Assembly: GCA_963786805.1 (NCBI GenBank)
Contig: CAWBAK010000002.1
Location: 372,001 to 436,000, forward strand
DNA length: 64,000 nucleotides
Source: CALGFI01 sp963786805
Lineage (GTDB): Bacteria; Actinomycetota; UBA4738; HRBIN12
Direction of reading: 5' to 3'
The position numbers and the translations under genes are program-made. The notes under the pieces are model-generated. The model did not search any database. It was not told where the DNA came from and saw only the letters and a program-made list of their open reading frames with translations. The number at the start of each line of letters is the position of its first letter. The first letter of the stretch is position 1. This document shows positions 1 to 9,115 of this stretch, in pieces.

Positions 1-13
1 ACCTTCGCGAGCG

Positions 14-1426
14 CTAGCCGAGCGGCACGAGCCCCTCGACGAAGTACCACACGAAGATCGCGGACACCAGGTACAGCAGCCAGTGGACTTCCTTCCACCG
101 TCCGCGGAGCACCTGGATCACCGTGTAGGCGACGAATCCCGCGCCGACCCCGTTCGTGATGCTGAACGTGAACGGCATGACGATCATCGTCAGCAGCGCG
201 GGGATCCCGATGCCGGGGTCGCGCCAGTCGATGTCCTTGACGATGCCCATCATGAAGTAGCCGACGATGACCAGGACCGGCGCCGTCGCCTCCGACGGAA
301 CCACGCCCGGCAGCGGCGCGAGGAACATCGCGAGCAGGAACAAGATCCCGACCACCACGGCCGTGAGACCCGTCCGGCCGCCCTCGGAGACGCCGGCCGC
401 GCTCTCGATGTACGTCGTGTTCGACGAGCTCGACACCGCACCGCCCAGCGCCGCACCGAGCGAGTCCACGAACAGCACCCGTTGGACTCCGGGGAGCTTC
501 CCTTCGGGGGTGAGCAGCTTCGCCTCGCCGCCGACCCCGATCACGGTTCCCATCGTGTCGAAGAAGTCCGACAGCATCACCGAGATGATCAGCGCGAGCG
601 CCGTCGCCATCCCGATCGTCTCCGCCGTGAACACGCCGAACGAGAACTGGCCGATGAGGCCGAAGTCCGGCGTGGCCGCGATCTTGTCGGGCAAGGTCGC
701 GACACCGGGCGGCCACGGCGAGACATCGACGAACGCGTTGATGATGCTCGCGAGGACGGTCGTCCCGATGATCCCGATCAGCAGCGCTCCCTTGATCCGC
801 CGGGCAACCAGCGCCGCGGTGAGCGCGAACCCGACGAAGAACGTGAGTCCTCGGAGCGAGGTGATGTACTCGGGATCCAGCGCGAGGATCGTGGGGCCCT
901 CGCGGGTCACGATCGGCGCGTCGATCGACAGGCCGATGAACGCGATGAACAGTCCGATCCCGATCCCGATCGCCCGCTTGAGGTCCATCGGGATGGCATT
1001 GAGGACCGCCTCGCGGAACCCGGTCAGCACCAGGGCGGCGATGACCAGACCCTCGATCACGATGACGCCCATCGCCTGTTCCCACGTGAGGCCTGCGGCC
1101 CCCACCAGCGTGAACGCGACGAACGCGTTGAGCCCGAGCCCGGCGGCCATCGCGAACGGGTAGTTCGTGAAGATGCCCATCGCGATCGTCAGGACGCCGG
1201 CGGCGAGCGCCGTCACGGTGACGAGCTGGTCGAACGGCAGGCTGGTCCCGGTCGAGTCCGGCAGCGACGACAGGATCGCCGGGTTCACCACGAGGATGTA
1301 GGCCATCGTCAGCCAGGTGGCGAGGCCCGCGATCACCTCGGTCCGGACGTCGGTCCCGCGCTCGCGGAGGTGGAAGAACCCCTCGAGCCCCCCGACCCGG
1401 TCCGGCCGGGTGTCCGTTACCGCCAT
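14..1426 (-). CDS. NCS2-family purine permease (AzgA-like)
   Basis: This 470-residue polytopic membrane protein most resembles the AzgA branch of the NCS2 nucleobase permeases, which import guanine, hypoxanthine or adenine by proton symport. The N-terminal soluble stretch (about 35 residues) ends in a TEVIAGLATWLTMAYI-type first helix with the family's NPAIL segment, followed by the glycine-rich AAGLGLNAFVAF region and the later SDFFDTMGT and SSSSNTTYIESAAGV motifs that line the substrate site in this family. About a dozen hydrophobic helices can be counted, and the length is normal. The ATG at 1426 has a good AAGGGGGG ribosome-binding site upstream. It is transcribed alone, divergent from the DUF3105 gene. 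The exact base transported cannot be read from the sequence. Confidence 0.93.
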   Translation of the reverse strand: MAVTDTRPDRVGGLEGFFHLRERGTDVRTEVIAGLATWLTMAYILVVNPAILSSLPDSTGTSLPFDQLVTVTALAAGVLTIAMGIFTNYPFAMAAGLGLNAFVAFTLVGAAGLTWEQAMGVIVIEGLVIAALVLTGFREAVLNAIPMDLKRAIGIGIGLFIAFIGLSIDAPIVTREGPTILALDPEYITSLRGLTFFVGFALTAALVARRIKGALLIGIIGTTVLASIINAFVDVSPWPPGVATLPDKIAATPDFGLIGQFSFGVFTAETIGMATALALIISVMLSDFFDTMGTVIGVGGEAKLLTPEGKLPGVQRVLFVDSLGAALGGAVSSSSNTTYIESAAGVSEGGRTGLTAVVVGILFLLAMFLAPLPGVVPSEATAPVLVIVGYFMMGIVKDIDWRDPGIGIPALLTMIVMPFTFSITNGVGAGFVAYTVIQVLRGRWKEVHWLLYLVSAIFVWYFVEGLVPLG

Positions 1427-1584
1427 CGCGCCCCCCTTCGCATGGCCCGGAGGGCGCGGCCGCCTCCGGGCGCCATGGGGAAGGCGACCGCAGCATAGGG
1501 AGGCCCGAGCGGCGAGGCAAGACGTTGCGAGCTCCGAACCGCCGATGGGTCCGGTCCCCCGCCGAGGCCGTTATCCTGGTTGGT

Positions 1585-1600
1585 CCCGCCTTCCGGCGGG
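1585..1600. other. Small GC hairpin upstream of the DUF3105 gene
   Basis: CCCGCC and GGCGGG flank a TTCC loop, forming a 6-bp stem 13 bases before the likely ATG at 1613. There is no T-run, so it is not a classical terminator. It may be a 5' leader structure or chance in GC-rich DNA. Confidence 0.3.
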
Positions 1601-1612
1601 ATCTGCACACTT

Positions 1613-2368
1613 ATGGCGAATCGACGGACCACCACCGACGGCCGCATGACGAAGGCCGAACGCAGGGAGCAGGCGCGGCGAGAGCGCTTCGAGCTCCGTC
1701 GGAAGATGGCGCGCGCGAAGCGGAACCGGCGGATCGGGGTCGTCGTGTCGGCGCTCCTCGTTGCGGCCGTGGTGGCGTTCGTGATCACCCGGCCGTCGAC
1801 GAGCGTGGCGAGCCCCGAAGAGCTCCTCTCTCGGGCCACGCAAGCCAAGGAGGCGGCCGGGTGCGGCCCGGTCGAGGACGTCGGACCGTTCCAGCCGAGA
1901 GAGCGGGACCGGGCGCACCTCGCAACCTCATCGGGAGCGCCGTCGCTCTCGGAGTACCCCTCGGTGCCGCCGGCGTCGGGCCCGCACGACCCCGTCCCGC
2001 TGAGCTACGGGGTCTACGACACGGCTCCTCCGATCTTCCGGGTGATCCATTCGCTCGAGCACGGCGCCGCCATCGTCTGGTACTCGCCGGACGTGAGCGG
2101 CCGGGAGCTGGAGGACCTGAAGGAGTTCTATCGAGACGTCGAGGTCGGCTCTCGCGTCATCGTCGCTCCGTACGACTACCCGACGGAGGGGGATGCGGGA
2201 CGGCTCCCCGCGGGAACGCAGATGGCGCTCGTGGCGTGGCACCACGTCGAGCGCTGTGCCCGGGTAAGTCTGGCGGCGGCATTCGACTTCACCTCCGAGT
2301 ACGCTGCGCCTCCGTTCGGCTCGCGCCCCTACCTCGGCAACGCGCCCGAGGCGGGCGGGGTCCTCTAA
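1613..2368 (+). CDS. DUF3105 membrane-anchored protein
   Basis: The protein has a basic N-terminus rich in Arg/Lys (about residues 1-45), one membrane helix (VVVSALLVAAVVAFVI, about 47-62) and an extracytoplasmic domain. That domain carries the DUF3105 signature: an SGPH motif and then HSLEHG, a histidine-rich pair that may bind metal. Function is unknown. I start it at the ATG at 1613, because upstream residues in this frame are low-complexity and read through the hairpin. The next gene downstream is a second DUF3105 protein 20 bases away, so this is a tandem duplicate pair, probably one transcript. The C-terminal part after HSLEHG is well preserved in both. Confidence 0.8.
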   Translation: MANRRTTTDGRMTKAERREQARRERFELRRKMARAKRNRRIGVVVSALLVAAVVAFVITRPSTSVASPEELLSRATQAKEAAGCGPVEDVGPFQPRERDRAHLATSSGAPSLSEYPSVPPASGPHDPVPLSYGVYDTAPPIFRVIHSLEHGAAIVWYSPDVSGRELEDLKEFYRDVEVGSRVIVAPYDYPTEGDAGRLPAGTQMALVAWHHVERCARVSLAAAFDFTSEYAAPPFGSRPYLGNAPEAGGVL

Positions 2369-2387
2369 CTCGGACACAGGGACGGCG

Positions 2388-3231
2388 ATGGCGAAGAAGC
2401 GACGCAAGCAACGCAATCGGCCGCACGGGCAAGCGCCCGGAACGGTTCGGGCCTCCGGGCGACCCGACGGCGATCCCGAGGCGCGGGCGGGCGACGATGC
2501 CGAGCCGACCCGGGCGCGCACCACCCGGCCCGGCGGCGGAGCACGCGCGCAGAGCGACCTCGGGGCGCGGTCGCGCGCCGAGAAGAAGGAGATCGCGCGT
2601 CGCCAGCGCGAGGAGGTCCGCAAGATCGTCCGGCGCCGGAACGCGATCCGGCGCGCGCTGCAGGTCGGGATCCTTTCGGCCGTGGCGGTCGGGGCGGTCT
2701 GGTTCTTCACCCGGGCACAGGCGCCGGCCGACATCCCGCAGAGCGCGATCCGCGCTGCCGAGGCGGCCTCGTGCGGAGAGGTGCAGACGCCCGCCGCGAG
2801 CGCGCCCGGCGGACAGCATCTCGCGCAAGGCGAGCCGTTCACCTACGACCAGCACCCGGCGACCTCCGGGCCACCACGCCCCCGCCCCGTTGCCGGCCGA
2901 CCCGCACGTGTACACGCAGCCGGTGGACGAGACCGCCGCGGTGCACAACCTCGAGCATGCGTACGTGCTGATCTACTACCGCGCCGACGGACCCGAGGCG
3001 CTCCCGACCGACGTCGTCGACAGGCTCGCCACGCTTGCGGAGTCCGAGGACAAGGTCATCATGGCTCCGCACGCTTCGCTGGAGGAAGGCACCTCGCTCG
3101 CGCTCACCGCGTGGAACAAGCTGTGGGAGTGCCCCGCCGGCGTGACCGCCGATCAGGCGCGAACGATCGCCTCCGGTTTCATCGAGGCCTTCCGGGGATC
3201 GAGCAACGCTCCCGAGCCGAACGCCGGTTAG
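2388..3231 (+). CDS. Second DUF3105 protein, interrupted by a frameshift
   Basis: This is a paralogue of the preceding gene: very basic N-terminus, one membrane helix (about 2677-2730), then the extracytoplasmic domain. The frame opening at 2388 reads correctly up to ATSG near 2868. The conserved continuation, including HNLEHAY and the C-terminal domain, lies in the +1 frame and ends at the stop at 3229-3231. Removing one G from the GGG at 2868-2870 restores a continuous protein of about 280 residues (SG-HHAPAP), matching the SGPHDP of its neighbour. The gene is therefore either a recent pseudogene or a victim of a base-calling error. Function is unknown. Confidence 0.75.
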
Positions 3232-3235
3232 CGCG

Positions 3236-4754
3236 CTAGCTGACGTTGCACGACGCGTCGTTGCACGTGATGACGCCGTCCTGGAACCGCGCACGCTGGT
3301 TGCCGTTCGACAGGCGCCGGACGTCCGTCGTCGGGAACCCCAGGGTTCCGCCCGGGGCCGCCCGCGTCCAGGTAGGCGGCGAGGACCGGGCCGTGCAGCT
3401 CGTGGGCGCCAGGACCTTCCTGGAAGTAGATCGTCGCGTCCTCGAACTTCTGCCGGAGGCCGCCGGCCACCGCCACCTCCCGCGACCTCGGCAGGCCGGG
3501 TGAGCACCCAAGCGAGTCGTACTTCAGCCGGATCGCGCCCGTGATGCTCCGATCGGCGTCGATCCACACGCGGTCGTCGCGCAGGCCGAGGGCCGAGCGC
3601 AGCGCGGTGCCGCTGACCGGTTTCGATCCGTTCTCGCCCTGAACGGTGACGGAGATGATCCTTCCCGAGACGCCGCGCTGCGGGTCCATGAAGCCGGTGA
3701 TCGTCCCGATCCCGAGCGAGAGCGACTTCGTGACCCGGCCCGCGGTGTAAGTGACCTCCCACGTGGCGCTCGGGTTCGCGGAGGTGTAGTCGCCCGGGTC
3801 GCACACGCCTCGGAGATACCCGATCGGCGTCCCGCCCCAGACGTTCTCGTTGTCCTCGGTGAAGCCGCCCGAGGACGACATGTAGAAGGCCTGGATCGTG
3901 TCGCCGGCATCGACGACGACCCGGTCGTCCGTGTCGTCGACGGCCCGGACCCAGCGGTCGCCGTCGAGTCCGCCCTCCTTGTCCCAGCCGGCGTAGACCT
4001 GGTCGAACGAGCTGGCGTAGAGCGCGCAGTCGCAAACGGAGCGGTGCTGCGTGGCCCCGGCTTTCGTGAACGCGTACGTGCGGGCGGCGATCGCCTGTGC
4101 CCTCAATGCCGTCGCCGGCCAGCTGCTGGGCACCTCGCCGAGCCCGTAGAGGTACTCCTGGGGCGTGATCACGAGCACGAGGCGCATCGCGCACGAACCC
4201 GTGCAGTTGTAGAGGCCGAACTCGATCCAGCCGCGGTTGTACGTGTGGAAGGCCTCGGGGATCCGCACGAGGGACCGCTGCGGTTGGAACACGGCGAAGA
4301 TCGGCTCCTCCGGACCGCCCACGCGATCGACAAGGTCGCCGCTCTGGTCGACGATGCGATAGCGGGTGTCCGCGACGGTGACCCGCCACGTCTGCCCGTC
4401 CGGGATCGTCGCGATGACGTCACCGGTATCCGGATCGCCCAGACGGAGCTCGACGTCGCCCGACCGCGCCTCCACCCGGACGGAGTCACGGCCCTGGACC
4501 AGCCCGATCCGGAACCGCTTGGGATGCTCGTGATCGGTCGCGATCCGCGTCCCGGAGTAGTAGTGACGCAGGATCCGCGCGGGACTCCATCCCTGCTTCG
4601 AGAGCCCGTACGCGCCCCACTGCGACATCCCGAGACCGTGCCCGAAGCCGGAGCCGAAGAACGTGAAGTCCTCGTTCCCGCCCTGGGCATGCGCGGGCGG
4701 CGCCGCGAGTGCGGCGAGCGCGAACACGACGACGGCGATCAGCGTTCTTCGCAT
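3236..4754 (-). CDS. Secreted SpoIID/LytB-domain protein with C-terminal LGFP repeat (frameshifted near the end)
   Basis: A signal peptide (MRRTLIAVVVFALAALAAPP, cleaved near AHA) leads into a SpoIID/LytB-type domain, recognisable by FGHGLGMSQWGAYG, ITPQEYLYGLGEVPSSWP, ALRAQAIAARTYA and SSSGGFTEDNE. SpoIID proteins cut glycan strands of peptidoglycan as lytic transglycosylases in sporulating Firmicutes. Outside that group the domain is common in non-sporulating bacteria with undefined roles in wall remodelling. After about residue 465 the frame breaks: the expected LGFP-type wall-binding repeat (GGTLGFPTTDV, ending CNDASCNVS) is found one base out of frame. Deleting one base of the GGGG at 3354-3357 rejoins it. 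The ATG at 4754 is chosen because it begins the signal peptide. It follows the NDP-sugar synthase on the same strand. Confidence 0.85.
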
Positions 4755-4824
4755 CTTGTGTGCATCGGGACGGTCACCGAAGAGGAGGCCGCATCCTACC
4801 CCATCGGTCCGGAGCGGCCGGGCT

Positions 4825-5862
4825 TTACGCCGAGCCCGACGCCGAGCCGGCCGTCTGGCCTGCGGAGATACGAGCGCCCTCCACCTTCGAGCCGGCCGGG
4901 ACCGTCGCACCCTCGGCAAGAACCGAGTCCACCACGACGGCACCGGCGCCCACGTGGGAACGCGCACCGAGCACGGACCCCGTGACGCTCGCACCGGCCT
5001 CGACCACGGCGCCGTGATGGAGCACGCTGTCGTCGACCCGAGCCTCGGGACCGATCACCGCCGCCGCGGAGACCACGACCCACCGGCCGACGTGGGAGCG
5101 GACGTCGACCTCGGCGCCCTCGGCGATGAACGGCGCGGTGTAGGACGGCTCGAACGCCACCCGCCCCTCGAGGATGTCGAAGTGCGCCCGCAGGTACGAC
5201 TCGGGCGTTCCGAGATCGATCCAGTACGCGTCGGACACGAAGCCGTAGACCGGCCGGCCCTGCTCGATCAGCGACGGGAAGATGTCGCGCTCGATCGACG
5301 CGTTCACCCCTCGAGCCCATCCATCGAGGACCGCCGGGTCCAGGACGTACGTCCCGGCGTTCACGTCGCCGGGGATCAGTTCGGCCGGCTTCTCCCGGAA
5401 CTCGAGGACGCGCCCGTCGGGTTCGGTCGGCACGAGCCCGTAGGGACGGGCGTCGGCGACGTGGGTGAGCGCGATCGTGGCCGCGGCTCCTCGCTCGCCG
5501 TGCATCGCCACCATGGCCGTCAGATCCAGGTCGGTGAGGATGTCCCCGTTCAGCGCGAGGAACGGCTCGTCGCCGCCGAGCGCCTCGAGCGCGTTCACGA
5601 TCGCGCCGCCCGTGCCGAGCGGTTCGGTCTCGGTGATCCACGTGATCGCGGGATCGCCGCGGCGCGCGTCGATGAACGCGCGGAACGTCTCCTCCAGGTA
5701 CGGGCTCGAGAGCACGACCTCGTGCACGCCGTGTCGCGCCAGGTGGTCCAGAACGTGGTCGAGGCTCGCCCGGTCCATCAACGGCACGAGTGGCTTGGGG
5801 ATCGTCTCGGTCAGCGGCCGGAGGCGGGTCCCCTCGCCCCCGACCAGCACGACGGCCTTCAT
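4825..5862 (-). CDS. NDP-sugar synthase: sugar-1-phosphate nucleotidyltransferase with left-handed beta-helix tail
   Basis: The 345-residue protein starts with the nucleotidyltransferase signature (AVVLVGGEGTRLRPLT followed by IPKPLVPL) and has the catalytic NGDIL aspartate loop, the LGTGGAIVNAL segment and the NAGTYVLDP motif. The last ~90 residues are hexapeptide-like repeats (VIGPEARVDDSVL and so on) forming a left-handed helix. This layout fits GDP-mannose or dTDP/UDP-sugar pyrophosphorylases, which activate sugar phosphates for polysaccharide synthesis. Mannose-1-phosphate guanylyltransferase is the commonest actinobacterial match, but the substrate is not certain. Its ATG overlaps the stop of the preceding membrane-protein gene by 4 bases (ATGA), implying translational coupling. 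Confidence 0.88.
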   Translation of the reverse strand: MKAVVLVGGEGTRLRPLTETIPKPLVPLMDRASLDHVLDHLARHGVHEVVLSSPYLEETFRAFIDARRGDPAITWITETEPLGTGGAIVNALEALGGDEPFLALNGDILTDLDLTAMVAMHGERGAAATIALTHVADARPYGLVPTEPDGRVLEFREKPAELIPGDVNAGTYVLDPAVLDGWARGVNASIERDIFPSLIEQGRPVYGFVSDAYWIDLGTPESYLRAHFDILEGRVAFEPSYTAPFIAEGAEVDVRSHVGRWVVVSAAAVIGPEARVDDSVLHHGAVVEAGASVTGSVLGARSHVGAGAVVVDSVLAEGATVPAGSKVEGARISAGQTAGSASGSA

Positions 5863-6240
5863 CCGGCGTGCGGCGTCCGCGAGATCAAGAAGATGCCGAT
5901 GCCGATGAACGCGACGCCTCCCCAGCGGAGCGTCGGCACCTCGTCCTTCAGCACGAACTGGTCGAAGATCAAGATCAGGACGTACGTGAGCGAGGCGAAG
6001 GGGTAGGCGAACGACAGCGAGGCTCGCGAGAGGACCACGAGCCACACCATCGCCGAGATCCCGAACAGGAGCAGGCCACCCCAAACGAAGGGCTGACCGA
6101 CCAGGGCCCTGAGCGACGGTCCGTTCAGCGAGAAGGAGTCGGGCGACAGCTTCTCCGTGACCTCGTTCATGCCGGTCTTGAGGGCGAGCTGTGCCACCGC
6201 AGCGAGGGCGACGGACAGCAGGATCATCGCGATCAGCATC
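5859..6240 (-). CDS. Small EamA/SMR-like membrane protein
   Basis: This 126-residue protein has four hydrophobic helices typical of half-size EamA or small-multidrug-resistance proteins (the length and four-helix form also fit ArnE/F-type flippase subunits). The helices span about 2-18, 45-68, 72-92 and 97-118. Its position between a polysaccharide exporter ATPase and an NDP-sugar synthase suggests a role in moving a lipid-linked sugar, but that is inference. The ATG at 6240 has a convincing GGAAAGGAA site. A longer GTG start overlapping the ATPase stop codon is possible but adds only a polar, low-complexity leader. Confidence 0.75.
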
Positions 6241-6313
6241 GTCGGGATTCCTTTCCGGTCGTTCGTCTCGTCGGTACTGGCGGCCGGCCGAACGGGCTCG
6301 GCAGTAGCTTCAC

Positions 6314-7534
6314 TCACAGGTCCTCGACCTCGACGGCCACGGTGACGTCCACCCGATCCTGCACCCTCGGGGCGTCGACGACCTCGAACTGATATCGCTG
6401 GGTCTGCACGTGGTACAGGTGCCCGGTCTCCCGCGAGCTCAACCCGACCGTGACCCAGTACTTCCCCGGGTCGTACGGGAACGCCTCGATGCGGAACCGT
6501 ACGCGGCGCTTCCCGTCCGGCCCGAGGTCGACCCCGGACCGAGACGTCCGCGCCTCGAGCACGGGATGGTTCGTCGCGCCGTCGTGCACGGCGAAGTCGA
6601 CGTCGAGGTCGGCCACCGGTTCGTTCGTCCGGACGTCGACCTGGATCGTGAGCGGCTCCCCGCGAAGCACGGGACCGTCGCTCGCGCCGCCCGCGCGGAT
6701 CACGTGGACCTCGGCGATCTCGGCTTCCCGCGTGCCCTCCTCGGGAACGAATCCCGGGTCGGTCACGCCGAGCAGCACGTAGCGCATCTCGCGAACGACG
6801 TCGTCGGGCGCGCCGAGCGCGTGGACGCGGCCGTGGTGCAGCATCGCCGCGCGGTCGCAGATGTCGCGGACCGTGTCGAGCGCGTGCGTGACGAGGACGA
6901 TCGTTCGCCCCTCGCGCTGGAACCGCCGAACGCGCTCGATGCACTTGGCCTGGAACGCCTCGTCCCCGACCGCGAGCACCTCGTCGATCAGCAGCACGTC
7001 GGGCTCGACATGGACGGCGACGGCGAAGCCGAGCCGGACGAGCATGCCGCTGGAGTAGAACTTCGTCTGGTTCTCCATGAAGTCCTCGAGCTCCGCGAAC
7101 GCGACGATGTCGTCGTACGCCGCGTCCACCTCCTTCCGCGAGAGGCCGAGGAACGACGCGTTCAGGTACACGTTCTCGCGCCCGGTCAGCTCGGGGTGGA
7201 AGCCGGCGCCGAGCTCGAGCAGGGCGGCGAGGCGCCCGCGCTGCCGGACCGTCCCCGACGTCGGCCGCAGGATCCCCGCGATGCACTTGAGCAGCGTGGT
7301 CTTGCCCGACCCGTTGTGGCCGATCAGGCCGAACGTCGAGCCCTCGCGCACGTCGAGCGACACCTCGTGCAGCGCCCAGAAGTCCTCCGCCCGCGCGCGC
7401 GACGTGAGCAGCCGCTGCTTGATCGACGACGGCTTCTCCCGGTACAGCCGGAACCGCTTGCTGATGTCGTCGATCTCGATCGCGTTGGTGGCGCTCGTAG
7501 GCGAGGGCGTCTTGAGTGCGTTCTCGCTGGTCAT
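6314..7534 (-). CDS. Polysaccharide ABC exporter ATP-binding protein (Wzt/TagH-like) with carbohydrate-binding C-terminal domain
   Basis: Residues about 17-255 are an ABC ATPase of the O-antigen/teichoic-acid export type: Walker A GHNGSGKT (72-79), the family's ELTGRENVYLN segment, signature YSSGMLVRLGFAVAV, Walker B VLLIDEVLAVGD and a switch histidine in LVTHALD. Residues about 260-400 form a beta-rich Wzt C-terminal domain, which in E. coli O8/O9a recognises the modified chain end of the glycan. The 406-residue length fits that two-domain class. The partner permease lies at 10823-11734 on the same strand. The two genes are normally adjacent, but here about 3.3 kb of unrelated genes separate them. 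The ATG at 7534 fits the first Walker region spacing. Confidence 0.93.
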   Translation of the reverse strand: MTSENALKTPSPTSATNAIEIDDISKRFRLYREKPSSIKQRLLTSRARAEDFWALHEVSLDVREGSTFGLIGHNGSGKTTLLKCIAGILRPTSGTVRQRGRLAALLELGAGFHPELTGRENVYLNASFLGLSRKEVDAAYDDIVAFAELEDFMENQTKFYSSGMLVRLGFAVAVHVEPDVLLIDEVLAVGDEAFQAKCIERVRRFQREGRTIVLVTHALDTVRDICDRAAMLHHGRVHALGAPDDVVREMRYVLLGVTDPGFVPEEGTREAEIAEVHVIRAGGASDGPVLRGEPLTIQVDVRTNEPVADLDVDFAVHDGATNHPVLEARTSRSGVDLGPDGKRRVRFRIEAFPYDPGKYWVTVGLSSRETGHLYHVQTQRYQFEVVDAPRVQDRVDVTVAVEVEDL

Positions 7535-7672
7535 GGGCCCGATGAGGGTAGCACCGAGGGTTGGCAGAGCAGGCCCTCTGACAAGAACGCCACGGATCTG
7601 ACGATCCTCCCGATGATCGCTACCGTCGCGGATGTGACCGAATTCACAGCCTGCCCGTCACGGCTTCGGTAA

Positions 7673-8140
7673 ATGACCGGCGTGACTCGCGGATTCGTTG
7701 GAGAGCGATGGCTCATCCTCGTGACGGATGGCCTGACCATCGCGTTTCCGCCTGAGGTCTATCGCCTCCCGCATCACGCGGAGGAAGAGGCGGCGCGATG
7801 GGCCTGGTTGTTGGCGCAGGGTCGACTGGACCTAGTCGAGCGGCCCTTCGAAGGACGATGGCAGATCGATGACCACTGGGTGCGCCTTCTCCATCTCCAG
7901 GGCATCGATGACGATGCGTCGGAGCTGTGGATCGGGACGTACTGGACCGACGACGGCTACCCCGACCCCGAGGCCGAGCTATTCTCCGATCACGACGAGG
8001 CGCGCGAATGGGCTCTTCAGCCGGCAACCGGGCGCTTTCTCACGGAGGTCCGTGAGACTCCCTGGTCGACAGCAGCCACGTTCCGGGTGCGCGACGACGA
8101 GGAGTACGCGGTCGTTCACCGCGCAAAAGTCATGGCCTGA
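7673..8140 (+). CDS. Hypothetical protein, first of an overlapping pair
   Basis: This 155-residue acidic protein, rich in Trp and Asp/Glu, has no signal peptide or membrane helix and matches no family I recognise. Its stop overlaps the ATG of the next gene (TGATG), so the two are translationally coupled. Codon use is less GC-biased than in the flanking sugar genes, which suggests acquired DNA. The pair sits next to nuclease-type genes within an accessory patch. I cannot assign a function. Confidence 0.6.
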   Translation: MTGVTRGFVGERWLILVTDGLTIAFPPEVYRLPHHAEEEAARWAWLLAQGRLDLVERPFEGRWQIDDHWVRLLHLQGIDDDASELWIGTYWTDDGYPDPEAELFSDHDEAREWALQPATGRFLTEVRETPWSTAATFRVRDDEEYAVVHRAKVMA

Positions 8141-8472
8141 TGCCGGTCTTTCGAATCTCCGCCGTACGCACCGAGTATCACCTCATCGAGACGTATGTGA
8201 AGGCGCGAAGCGTCGATGAAGCGGAGGAGCGATTCGACGCCGTCGTGTGGGACGAGGCGGAAGCGTTGCTATGGCACCAAGACTTGGACAGCTCGGACAC
8301 GGAGATCAACTCGATCGAGGAGGTCAGCGCCCGTCACGTCCCCATCCCAATAGGACGGGGCGATGGGCGAGTCCTCTGTGCTGGATGTGGAGAGATCCTG
8401 GTTGCGTTGCCCTCAGGGACCGGATGGCTCCACATCGGCAACTCGTTATTGGGTCTGGGTATTGGGCTCTGA
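8140..8472 (+). CDS. Small hypothetical protein with CxxC motif, possibly DpnD/PcfM-like
   Basis: The first ~60 residues of this 110-residue protein (FRISAVRTEYHLIETYVKA, then SVDEAEERFDAV) loosely resemble the DpnD/PcfM-like fold found near restriction and mobile-element genes. A CAGCG motif near residue 82 could bind zinc. It begins at the ATG overlapping the stop of the previous gene. It runs tail-to-tail into the DUF3883-like gene on the other strand, sharing about 27 bases. Function is unknown and the family resemblance is weak. Confidence 0.5.
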   Translation: MPVFRISAVRTEYHLIETYVKARSVDEAEERFDAVVWDEAEALLWHQDLDSSDTEINSIEEVSARHVPIPIGRGDGRVLCAGCGEILVALPSGTGWLHIGNSLLGLGIGL

Positions 8473-9033
8473 GCTCGGCATCGCCGGCAAGTGGGACTCG
8501 TCGCCCAGGACGATGGTCCACCCTGGTCCGGGACCGCCGATCGGCGTCATGTCGCTTCGCAAGTTCACCTGATACTGGATCCGAGCGCTGAGCGTTCGAC
8601 GTTGGACCTCTTCGAGAGTGAGCAACACGGCGAACGGCCTGCCGTAGTCGTTCATCGTGCTGAGGACAACGAAGGCAAAGAGGTATCGCTCGCCGAGCGT
8701 CCTCGCCATCTCATACTCACGCTCGGTCGCGCCGAAGAAGAAGCCTTCCAAGGCGTCGTTGCGAATCGGCTTTCGCGTCGTCTTCATCTCGATCAGCGTC
8801 AGGAATGGAAACCGCTCGTCCAGATTGTCGAGACCGACCGGCGACATCGGTTCCGGCGTCATGACGGCATCGAAGGTCTGGATTCCGAAGGCACCCGTTT
8901 TGCCGATCAGCTCGAGGATGCGACGCTTCGTCGGCACGTCGATGCGCTGGAACCTCTTGTCGGCGAGGAGGAGGCCGAGACCCTCCTTCTCCGTCCCCGT
9001 GTTCGTCTGGCTCTTCGTGAACTTTGAAACCAC
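8446..9033 (-). CDS. NO VEIN/DUF3883-like (Mrr-type nuclease fold) protein
   Basis: The core LTLIEMKTT followed about 20 residues later by FFGATEREYEMA and then YLFAFVVLS matches the pattern of the DUF3883 / protein NO VEIN C-terminal domain. That domain is related to PD-(D/E)XK nucleases of the Mrr type and is common in restriction and phage-defence loci. The E-x-K of IEMK would be part of the active site. I start it at the GTG at 9033, since the longer frame to 9171 would overlap the divergent HNH gene and adds a serine-rich, non-conserved leader. The start is therefore uncertain. Its divergent partner is an HNH nuclease, which supports a defence or restriction role by inference. Confidence 0.55.
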   Translation of the reverse strand: MVSKFTKSQTNTGTEKEGLGLLLADKRFQRIDVPTKRRILELIGKTGAFGIQTFDAVMTPEPMSPVGLDNLDERFPFLTLIEMKTTRKPIRNDALEGFFFGATEREYEMARTLGERYLFAFVVLSTMNDYGRPFAVLLTLEEVQRRTLSARIQYQVNLRSDMTPIGGPGPGWTIVLGDESHLPAMPSSEPNTQTQ

Positions 9034-9115
9034 GACCGGATGATCCACGGGCTGCTCGCTTGGATCAACCCAAACCCCCTGGAGCTGAGGACTGGTTTGG
9101 AGTGATACTCCGCTC

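Noticed and set aside
83..1498. Long plus-strand open frame over the purine permease
   Set aside because: The translation is a low-complexity, charged shadow of the permease's codon bias with no recognisable domain. Similar long shadow frames across the window were ignored for the same reason.
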